Source of the DNA: Emydura subglobosa | Lineage: Eukaryota > Chordata > Testudines > Chelidae | Length of the DNA stretch: 64,000 nt | Assembly (NCBI GenBank): GCA_007922225.1 | Contig: ML680098.1 | Location: forward strand, 3,038,001 to 3,102,000 | Direction: 5' to 3' | Shown here: piece by piece, positions 55,225 to 64,000 of the stretch | Position numbering within the stretch: the first letter of the stretch is position 1 | Layout of the letters: every line of letters begins with the position of its first letter | The notes under the pieces: generated by a model | What the model was told of the DNA's origin: nothing | Database searches by the model: none | What the model saw: only the letters and a program-made list of their open reading frames with translations | Position numbers and translations under genes: made by a program

Positions 55225-55469
55225 AAAATAGGCAAAGAACTGGCTAAAGAATATTTAGATAAATTAGAGGTGTTCAAGTCAGCAGGGCCTGCTGAAATTC
55301 ATTCTATGGCACTTAAGGAATTAGCTGAAACAATCTTGGAATAGTTAGCAATTGTCTCTGACAACTCATGGAGGACAGGTGAGGTCTCAGAGAACTGGAA
55401 GAAGACAAACATATTATCTATCTTTAAAAGGGGGAACAAAGAAGACGCTGGGAATTATAGAATAGTCAG

Positions 55470-56012
55470 AAGGGCCGGCCCTATACCAAATGGTGCCCTA
55501 GGCAAGGAGTGTCTTTGGTACCCCCCCTCCATTTGTTAAACTTTTGAATACCTTATTGTTTTATTGCATTTGTAGCCCATTTCACAATTTTGATACTCTT
55601 CAATCTTAAAAGACAAGTACACTTTCACAATTACACAACAAAACAAGTTTCACAGTATTGCAGCTGGGCTCTCGTTTCACTTCAGTTCGTTCTTATATTT
55701 CATTGACTGACTAGCGACACCCCACCTTTTATATATCCAAAAGGGCATGGCTGCCAACATTCTAGGATGTTCAAGGATAATGCAGTTTTCAGAAAGTCTG
55801 GAAGGTTCCATGAGATTATACAAAGCTCCAGAACATTCTAGGAGGTTAGTGAAAAATGAATCCACATATAGAATACCTGAGACATTTTACTTCAAACGTT
55901 CTATTTTCCTTTTTGTCGCTAACAACAAAAACAGCATCCTGAGACTGGTGCCCCGCAAGCTTGGCACCCCAGGCAATTTCCACAGGGTCGCCTGCCCCTA
56001 AATCCAGCCCTC
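55470..56012. mobile_element. Nonautonomous hAT element nested in CR1
   Basis: The termini AAGGGCCGGCCCTA and GAGGGCTGGATTTA (right end read inward) match the CAGGGCYGGMYYTA type of hAT ends. The 543-bp interior is non-coding; the short frame at 55747-56001 is not a gene. The flanks ATAGTCAG and ATCAGTCA(A) are related if one base is inserted, compatible with an old 8-bp duplication, and the CR1 text joins correctly across the insert. Confidence 0.7.
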
Positions 56013-56240
56013 ATCAGTCAACCTAACTTTGATGCCTGGAAAGATCATAATAGGATTAAATGGAATAGCCAGAATGGATTTGTTGAGAATAAATCATGCC
56101 AAATCAACCTAATTTGCTTCTTTGGCAAGGTACTGACCTAGTCAAAGCAGTAGATGTAATGTCACTTGAGTGGTAAGGTTCCTGACAAAGTCCCCTATAA
56201 CATTCTCCTGAGCAAACTAAGGAAATGCAGTCTAGATTAA

Positions 56241-56298
56241 GCCCACAGAAATGCCCAGAGAAATGTGTTAGTCTTTAAGATACTACAGGACTCTCATT
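56241..56298 (+). mobile_element. 58-bp truncated copy of the hammerhead-like repeat, nested in CR1
   Basis: Bounded by an exact 12-bp duplication AGTCTAGATTAA (56229-56240 and 56299-56310). Removal of one copy restores the CR1 text. The body 'gcccacagaaatgcccagagaaatgtgttagtctttaagata...' aligns with the 3' half of the repeat at 18838-18944, starting in its stem II 3' strand. It is therefore 5'-truncated, as in target-primed reverse transcription. Confidence 0.8.
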
Positions 56299-57336
56299 AG
56301 TCTAGATTAAATTACTATAAAAAAGTATGCAACAGATTAAAAAACCATACTCAATCAGTAATTAACAATGGTTCATTATCAAGCTGGGAGGGTATATCTA
56401 ATGGGGTCCTGCAAAGGTCCGTCCTGGGTCCAGTACTATTCAATATTTTCGTTAATGACTTGGATAATTGAGTGGAGAGTATGCTTATCAAATTTACGGA
56501 TTACACCAAGATGGGAAGCGTTGCAAGCACTTTGGAGGACAGGATTAGAATTCAAAATGACTGTGATAAATTGAAGAATTTGTCTGGAATCAACAAAATG
56601 AAATTTAGTAAAGATAAGTGCAAAGTACTACACTTAGAAGGAAAAAATCAAATGCACAGCTACAAAATGGGGAATCACCGGTTAGCCAGTAGTTCTGCTG
56701 AAAAGGATCTGCGGGTTATAGTGGATCACAAAGTGAATATGAGACAACAATGTGATGTAGTTGTGAAAAAGGCTAATGTCATTCTGGGGTGTATTAACAG
56801 CAGCATTGTATGTAAGACAGTTGTTCCACTCTAACTGGCACTGCTGAGGTCTCAGCTGGAGTACTGTGTTCAGTTTTGGGCACCACACTTTTAAAAAAAA
56901 AAAAAAGTGGACACACTAGAGAGTCCAGAGGAGAGCATCAAAGACGATTAAATGATTAGAAAACCTGACCTATATGGCAGTCTTGAGAAAAGGCTGAGGG
57001 AGTGTTCAATATGTTAAGGGCTGTTATAGAGCAGATGATGATCAATTGTTCTCCATACCCATTGAAGGTAGAACAAGAAGTAAAGGGCTTAATTTGCAGC
57101 AGGGAGATTTAGGTTAGATATTAGGAAAAGCTTTCTAATCATGGGTGTAATTAAGCTCAGGAATAGGCTTCAGGTTGTGGAATCTGTATCACTGGAGGTT
57201 TCTGAGAACAAGTTGGACAAGCACCTGTCAGGGGTGGTCTAGGTTTATTTGGTCCTGCTTCAGTTCAGGAGGCTGGACTTGATAACTTCTCGAGGTCCCT
57301 TCTAGCCTTACATTTCCTATGATTCTATGTGCCGCC

Positions 57337-57779
57337 AATGTATTTTTAATAAAGAAGCTGACCACAAATCCCCACCATCAGACAGTGATAAACCCTAGGC
57401 ACCAGGGGTTCATGTACTCAGAGAGGACAGTGAAGGATTAAGTGAAGCTTTTTTGAAAACTTTTGTTTAAAGAAAAATGTCTTTTATCATGGTGACCAAG
57501 AAGGGAGCACCATCTGACACACCATCTTAAATCTGTATTGAGTTTACTTGCTGGAAAGATTTACAATTTGTTCCTGAAAGCTATACAGTGTAGCGCAACA
57601 TTCAACTGGATTGATTCTATCTCGAGGTAGATGTGATGAAGGCCTGCCAAGGATCCACAGGGGCCTTGGAGGAAAAGAAAAATTGAGCTATCTTCTGCTT
57701 CCTTGTGCAATCTGCTTCTCTCCCAAAAAACTAAAATACGATTGCACTTCAGAAATGTTTTTATAAGCCCCAGGGACAA
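57337..57779. other. Unassigned DNA
   Basis: Nothing recognised. Confidence 0.35.
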
Positions 57780-58320
57780 AAGATGGTTTAGAGGATCCAG
57801 AGAGAGTTTGCGCTTTATTTAAGAGAAAGAAATCACCTCAGCTTTTCCTTCAGTTTGTTACAAGGGGCTCCCATGAGCCCATTCCATTCCATTCCTGTAA
57901 ATATGCTGGAAGAGATTTAGCAGCCATCTCTTTCAGACGGCATGGACCCTCCCTGTATGGCTACTCCACAGCAGTCTTTTCAATTCACACTGCAGCCATG
58001 CTGGAAATGATTTACCACGCACTTCTTCACCCAGAACTGACACGTTCAGATTTAATTGTTTGCAATAAAATATCAGCTCTGACACATCTGGACAATTTCT
58101 AAATGGCTGAAGGCTGTGTAAGACACTTGTTTACATGGCGTTATAATAATGCAGATTTTTTTATTTAACAAAAAATGCCATTTCACTTGAAACAAGTAAC
58201 TGAAAGTTACCTCTGTGAACATATCTTCCTGAACAGTACTAAGTGTATGTTTATATAAGCTTTGTATGTTTAAATGGTAATAGTTTGGATAACTTGCAAA
58301 ACAAAATAAATAAAGTTGTT
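57780..58320. other. Candidate conserved non-coding stretch
   Basis: Complex unique-looking sequence with no repeat landmarks. Words such as 'gctggaagagatttagcagccatctctttcag', 'gatttaattgtttgcaataaaatatcagctctgacac' and 'catggcgttataataatgcaga' look like dense transcription-factor-site clusters. Inference from composition only. Confidence 0.3.
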
Positions 58321-59226
58321 CCTTCTATGCAGTTTTATGTGCACATAACTGGAAAAAGCTAGTCCTCCATATAATGGATTCTAACATTATTAGTTCAGAA
58401 ACAAAAAGAACTGAATTGGATAAGACTACAGGCAAGAGATGGTAAAGGAAATAATCTGTGTGCCTAACACATTCAGAGGAATTGCTCAAGAACATTTTGT
58501 CCTTATATGCAGATTGCTCCTGTAACGCTGCCAATGTCAGCAAGACCTTGGGTGCAACTGTCATGCAAGTAACTGTCGATGAGTTAAGCTTTGTGAGAGA
58601 GTTCTTGAAACTTTTGCTCTTGTGAATTTATTTCCTTTGCTTAATACAGCAGATTGTATAGTGATGAGTATCCCAATTCAGGGCCAAAAACGAATGTGGC
58701 AGAAAGTTAGTTTCTGCTTCTGGTCAGAAGAGCCACGCCTTGTTATCTTCATGTCTGCTAGTATTTTATTGGAAAATAGGAATTATATGCAAAGTCAGTC
58801 TTGTTTGACTACGATCAATATGAGTTTTAATAGCAGCCTGGAAGGGACAGAGGAAACTAAATGAAGGGGAACATGAGGATCCGGAAACAGTGAAGTATTT
58901 ATTTTAAGATGAATTAAAATAGAGAATGAAGTTATGACTTGTGTTTAGAAGGTTCATTCGGTTATGAAGATAACAGGCAACAAAATAGAAAAAACATCAT
59001 CATTGCTATAGGGAGGGTCATTGTCCAAACTGAGATATTAGAGGAAAAGATAGTATTTGAGGGAGTGAGTTGCTAAACTGTTCTGGTCATAGAGGAACAG
59101 CTGGAAAGTGGAATTCCATTATTTAAGAACATTGTTTCTGAATTAATTTTGTGGTTAGTGTACTAGGGCTTATAGTGCTAGACTAGGTGTTGGAAGCTTT
59201 TGGGCTTATTTCTCATGCAGTCCCAC
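58321..59226. other. Unassigned DNA
   Basis: No gene or repeat recognised. Confidence 0.35.
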
Positions 59227-59350
59227 TATGGTGACCAGACAGCAAGTAAAAAAAATCAGGACAGAGGGTGGGGGGTTATGGTAACCTATATAAGAAATAG
59301 CCCCAAATATTGGGACTGTCCATATAAAATTGGGACATCTGGTCACTCTA
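59227..59350. mobile_element. TA-flanked MITE (Tc1/mariner-like)
   Basis: TA at both flanks (59227-59228, 59349-59350). Termini TGGTGACCAGAC and GAGTGACCAGATG (right end read inward) are inverted repeats, and 'ccaaatattgggactgtccatataaaattgggaca' forms the subterminal palindromic part. I recognise this element as highly repeated in turtles. About 120 bp, non-coding. Confidence 0.7.
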
Positions 59351-59689
59351 AGTCCTACAAATGGGTAATTTTTATATTTATCCCTTTTTACTCTTGCTGT
59401 CACTTGCTAGCCCCACTAACCTACCCCCATGGCTCCTTGTGAAACACTTGAAAGTATATTTCCAAATGAAAGATTTTAATCTCAACCACATTTCCCATAG
59501 AAATCCTTAAAAAATAATAATTTATAATAATACATGTTGCCATTTCCCTTCTTATGAAAGAGTCCCTGAAATGAATCAAGTAATGGAAGGATTCTTCTCA
59601 CTAACCTAACATGAGCGAAGGTTATAGATGGTATTACATGTAAATTGTAAATACCAAGGCGAACAGAAATATACTGCAAAGAGAACTTG
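59351..59689. other. Unassigned AT-rich DNA
   Basis: Nothing recognised. Confidence 0.35.
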
Positions 59690-60515
59690 GTATTAAAAGA
59701 TCAGAAAGCTGGATAGAAAATAAATGTGATTCATCTTGGAAAAATATGAGCTAATGTATCTGTGGAAAGGAGAATCATCCAAATCACAAAATTAATGGGA
59801 GAGGGAAATCTTGGAAAGTAGTAATTCTGAATAAGAATTAGAAGTGGCATTAGATGCCAAATTAGACATGAGCTTGCAATATGATGTAACAGCAAAAAAA
59901 TCAAACACAGCTACTACACAGAGGTATCGCATCACCGAGCAAGGTTATAACCCCTTCTCTGTGTGGCTTTTGGTACAGTTGCACCTGAAGTAGAGCATTT
60001 AGTTGTTGGTCCTTCATTACCAGAAAGACAGACAAATTGGAGGGAATTCAGAGTAACAAAATTAATGGGGGACTAAAGGAAAGGTTGCTTTATAATTATA
60101 TAGAGCTTATCTAAGACAACTATGTGGTAACTCTTCAAATACTTGAAATGTGTGAACACCATGAGTGGGAGAGGAATTAAGGTTAGTACATGGGGAATAT
60201 AGCTAGGAATAATACGAAGAAATCAAGGGCGTGATTCAAAGCCCACTGGAGTCCTTTGACCTCAATGGGATTTGGATCAGTTCAAGTGAAAGGAAAATGT
60301 TAAGATTAATATCAGGAAAGTCTTGCTGGCTATGACATCTTTTGGACTGGGACAGTCTGTCAAAGGAAGAGGTGGAAGCCTCTCTCTTGGGACATTTACA
60401 GCATCATTGACATAATATTATAAAATGTACAACAGGGAACAACAATTCTGCACTGGCAGGGAGATGGACTAGGTGACCTAATGGTTTTTTTCATATCCAA
60501 CCTCTAAAATGTAAT
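59690..60515 (+). mobile_element. CR1/L3-type LINE, C-terminal ORF2 and 3' end
   Basis: In order: 'gacatgagcttgcaatatgatgtaacagc' (59866-59894), corresponding to the N-Q-Q-C-D-V block; 'gaattcagagtaacaaaattaatgggggactaaagg' (60045-60080); 'attaatatcaggaaagtcttgctggctatgac' (60305-60336); and the end 'ggcagggagatggactaggtgacctaatgg' (60457-60486). Frames are fully broken. Confidence 0.75.
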
Positions 60516-63500
60516 TAAAAGAAGATAAATAATCTTTCAGTGCAATCCTATTTTTCAAACAGACACGCAGCTGCAAAAAATCACCTGGCCTCTTTTTAAG
60601 AGAGGTCTTCCCAGCTCTAAGCTTATGTGGAAAGTTTTTTTTGTTTTGTTTTGTTTTGTGATCAGTGATATGTAGTGTCTCGTGTCTTGAATACAGTGTG
60701 TCTTGAATATTAGGTGCTCATATTCCAAAAAGAGATAGAGGAGAGCAGAGCGGTAAATGGAAAGAAAAAATCAATCCTACCTTCAAATCTCAATCTTTCC
60801 AAAAGGGAAATTGTGAAACCTGTTCCTTTAGAAAGATGGACTGTGCAATTCTAATCAGAAGTAAGCGTTGGGTGTAGTCATCCACAGACTTGGCTTCACA
60901 CATAATATTCTCTAGTTCAGAAGATCTGGAGTATGAGACTAACTGCCTCTGACCATCGAACTCCATAGCTTTGGAATGGTGCAGATCACAGAATCATAAG
61001 TTATATGAACCACACAACCTCCAAGCCAAGTGGGTTCACTTCCAACCCCATTGTCCAGTTGCAGGTGGGTGGGAGGGATCCACTTCATGAACTAAACTCT
61101 GCAAATTTCACATTGCCCGCCTTTCCACAGATTTTGTCATTCAATAACATTCAATAACAGTGGAGAGGAAGCAGAATCTAAACATGGACCAAGGAAATTA
61201 TGGGATGTTGAAGGTGTAGTAACTCTATAACTTGGGCTGGACTCGGAATCACCATCTCAGAAAGATGGCATATGTCCTTGGTTAGCTCTCAGTGACAAGA
61301 AACCATCATATCTGGGGCCTTCCCCACAAAAAGGGCATTTATTCAAATATTATTCAAATAGATGTCAGAGAGTGAGACTGTTCAGAGCTGTATCATCATA
61401 GGGTGGAATGTTAGGTCTGACATTTCATGAATACAGACTGTGTTTATCAGCCAATTTACTATCCAGAATAGTCAAACCAGCTATGAACTGGCATTGTTTA
61501 ACATAGAGGAGAAAGTGGCTCTCATTTTTCACAACAGTGGCATATTTCTGTGGGAAATCCTTGTGGTCTTGTCCCAGAGGGGTGGAGTGGGATTTGTGGC
61601 AGTCCAGTTTTGATGCTATTCATTTGTGACTCACCGTGGTCTGTATGGGGAGTGTTGGAGAGAAGATGGTGCCTAGAGGTTAAGGTGTTAACAATTGTGA
61701 TGATATTGCTTCATCAGGTGATTGTGCTCTGGCCCTGTAGTTGGATGACATTCTTTTTCCTTTCTCCCTGAAAACTTGTTGGGTTTGTGAGTCTGCAAGG
61801 GTAAAAATGTCTAGTTGTTACATTCCTCAGATGAAAGGAAAAGAAAGTAGTGAACGTGCCTAGCAGCAAATAGTGGTATATGCAGGAAAGAGGAGTTTGA
61901 GTCATTCCTTAATATCCGTTCTTGGACTGAAGATCAGGTACAGTAGATGTCTAACTGACTTTGTGGATCCAGAGGTAATCTTCATGGACTTGTCCTCTCT
62001 TTAATTTCTTTTCTTCTTCCTCTGGACACATAGCACCTGTATCTCTCTTCATCAGTGAGTCTCCATCTGTTTTCATAATTTGTGTTCAAAGTGTGTCTGT
62101 CTCCTCTGCTCATGGCCCTTAAAGTCCATAACAGAGCAGAGGAAGACATTAGGAATCTATGCTTTAATTTATTAAGCATACAAAGCCACTCAGCCACTGC
62201 CTGCTGCATTTCTGCCAGTTCCCTCCCCTCCAGGGAAGTTTTCACCATTTTTGATGGCCCATTATATGGTTCCAGCAAGCAGCCAGATCTGTTCCACCTA
62301 CTTGTGCTGATGATGCATCTTTGGCTCCATTGATGCACCCTCTGCCCATCCACATTCACTGATGGAGAATATCATCCCAGCTGCAGGACCAGTAAAGATC
62401 TCTGTCAGTTTTTTAAATAAGATATGAGTGTCTGGTTTCTAGCTGGTCCTCCTCTGACTGATCTGTTCATGACATACCAGGCAATATGCATCCCTCTCAA
62501 AATGTTTCTAGGCCAGAGAAAATCTCCCCCACACATTAACTATTATGTAATTTACCCCTATCTCTTCAATTTACTCTTTTATAAAATCCAAATTTAAAAT
62601 ATGGCTACAAATTGCTGTAATTTTTCATGCCAGAAATAGATTTTGTAATTTTTTCCAAATTGCAAAAGAGGGTGTGGCAAGTCAGATATGCAAAGATGCA
62701 GTAAAAATATGCTAATCTTAATTAAAGAAACTTCTGTGTCTGCTGTCTGAGAAACATTTTGCCATGTCATTTGTATGAAACACACTAGGCCAAATAAAGC
62801 TGAATTGTATTTTATTTTAAAAAAAAGTAAATTTAAAAACTAAGTTTTCCTCCTTCATCTGTTGCATTTTCTTCATTGGGTTCCATACACAAAGCATCCA
62901 TTACTCTCAGTAGTAATTCCACAGACTGGACAAGGCTGGGATATGGCAATAAAGAAAAATCTTATGGATAAGAAACTCATTACACATTGGAGAGGAGAAG
63001 TGTGGAGTGTGCTTAAAGATTCTTTTTTGTCCATTAAACCCAGTAGCACAGTTATCATGATGAATTTTCTGTGCATGAGAGTTTGTGTATATTGCTTAGG
63101 CTATTTTTTAACATATTGTGTGTCCGTTCAGTGAATAGCCAATAGAAGTTGATCATGCTAATCATAATTTCTGAAGGATTAGCTCACTTATTCTGTAAAA
63201 CTGTCATTTGGTACAGCATATTTGTTCTTCACTGGTGGTCTGAAATAGCTATTTTAATTACTTTGTATTTACTTGATACACGTTAAACAGCACCTCAGAT
63301 TTATCTATATTGTATATGTTGACTTATTATAGCCTAATAGTGTCTACCTGTGTCCAGGAAAAGTTAAGATTTAGAATGTCTGTCCTTAAAATACCTATAT
63401 ATTCAGGGCCAAATAGGGATGCTTTACAAGTCAGTTCAATTCCACTGACTTAATGTTTCTGTAGCTCTTTCAATTAGAAAGTCTACATACTACAAAGCAT

Positions 63501-64000
63501 TTATATTATCAGCAGTCATAGATGTCTAAATTTGACTGAAAATTATTTGGGATCACTTCCTTTGTAAATCTGTTTTCAAGTGAAATTATCCAGAAAAGGC
63601 AGCAAAGTAACTATCCTTCCAAGTAACTCTTCTCTAAAATTCAATTAACTCTTTTTTTCTCAAGGCTCTCTTTCTTTCATGGCTCTCTAGCCTTTCATGT
63701 TTGCAACCCAATTAGTATTCCTATCCACAGTCTGAGAGCGAAAGTCATATCTTCTCCTGGGAATTTTCCCTCCTTCTATTTATTTCACGTGTTCTGATCC
63801 AGCACTGAAAGTTCTCACTCTTTGGTGCCCATTAAAGCCACCCCCTTGCCCCAGTTCTGAATCTATGGTTTATGATCCTTCAAGATGAAAGACACGTGTA
63901 AGTGTAAGGTATTAAGTCTCAAACCTCAGCAATGTTCCACAAGTTCCCAACTAAATTTTAACACACACACTTTTAAATCATGTTCATGTCACATCAGCAG
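60516..64000. other. Unassigned DNA to the end of the window
   Basis: About 3.5 kb without a recognised gene or repeat boundary apart from the TTTTG run at 60635-60660. The 125-codon minus-strand frame at 61982-62359 shows no domain and no splice context. Confidence 0.35.
60635..60660. repeat. (TTTTG)n simple repeat
   Basis: A T run followed by four TTTTG units. Confidence 0.85.

Larger units (their letters stand above)
55225..57336 (+). mobile_element. CR1 LINE with two nested insertions
   Basis: Plus-strand CR1 covering part of ORF2 and the 3' end. It starts in the RT N-terminal region ('gtgttcaagtcagcagggcctgctgaaattcattctatg') and continues with 'ggaattatagaatagtcag' (N-Y-R-x-V-S block). 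After a 543-bp hAT insert it resumes at 'cctaactttgatgcctggaaagatc'. The catalytic loop is decayed (F-T-D-Y in place of F-A-D-D near 56497). The end 'gaggtcccttctagccttacatttcctatgattctatg' is the standard CR1 terminus. Many stops and frameshifts. Confidence 0.85.

Noticed and set aside
61982..62359. 125-codon minus-strand open frame
   Set aside because: Residue pattern resembles no family I know; no supporting context.
1..64000. CRISPR arrays, operons, phage or plasmid genes
   Set aside because: No regularly spaced repeats, ribosome binding sites or prokaryotic gene density; repeat content is vertebrate.

Overview
This window looks like non-genic DNA (intergenic or intronic) from a vertebrate, most likely a turtle, with a crocodilian as second choice. 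The evidence is the repeat content. There are CR1 LINEs in both orientations, with 3' ends that read as copies of ATTCTATGA. There are also older CR1/L3-type LINE ends, many MIR-type SINEs, tRNA-derived SINE heads, decayed Ty3/gypsy pieces, LTR-like repeats, many small hAT, Harbinger and fold-back DNA elements, and simple repeats. CpG is scarce. I find no bacterial or phage signature, no functional host exon, no rRNA or intact tRNA gene, and no CRISPR. The long open frames are either decayed transposon genes or chance frames.

Layout. 0-5 kb: two hAT remnants side by side, then mostly unassigned sequence with one candidate conserved stretch. 5-8.4 kb: a CR1/L3 end, a MIR, a Ty3/gypsy polymerase fossil (reverse transcriptase plus RNase H) and a tRNA-derived SINE. 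8.9-13.3 kb: a candidate conserved stretch, a Harbinger-type MITE with a TAA target duplication, a CR1/L3 3' end, and a striking 130-bp hairpin. 13.5-16.5 kb: the 3' part of a second Ty3/gypsy element (integrase tail, chromodomain, LTR-like tract), a CR1 RT fragment, a MIR cut open by a TTAA-flanked insert, and a hAT MITE with a perfect 8-bp target duplication. 17.6-21.3 kb: CR1 pieces, a small repeat with a hammerhead-ribozyme-like core and 13-bp target duplication, and an LTR-like repeat. 22.6-30.4 kb: MIR, fold-backs and several hAT-type elements. 30.4-39 kb: sparse. 39.0-42.1 kb: a roughly 3-kb CR1 on the minus strand with endonuclease and RT domains, broken by frameshifts and stops. 42.9-43.8 kb: an LTR-like repeat. 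44.9-50.5 kb: MIRs, a Harbinger MITE and a candidate conserved stretch. 50.5-54.7 kb: a 4.1-kb two-gene Harbinger transposon inserted in a MIR. 55.2-57.3 kb: a CR1 carrying two nested insertions. 57.3-64 kb: a candidate conserved stretch, a TA-flanked MITE, a CR1/L3 copy and unassigned DNA.

The parts that work together are those of the Harbinger element: a Myb/SANT-like DNA-binding protein gene (plus strand) and a DDE transposase gene (minus strand), facing each other between terminal repeats. Both are now broken. The most unusual signal is the small repeat at 18838-18944. Its sequence folds into a hammerhead-ribozyme-like core, and a truncated relative sits inside a CR1 at 56241-56298. Both copies have clear target-site duplications, so they arrived by retrotransposition. 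Family names rest on recognition of sequence motifs; no database search was possible.
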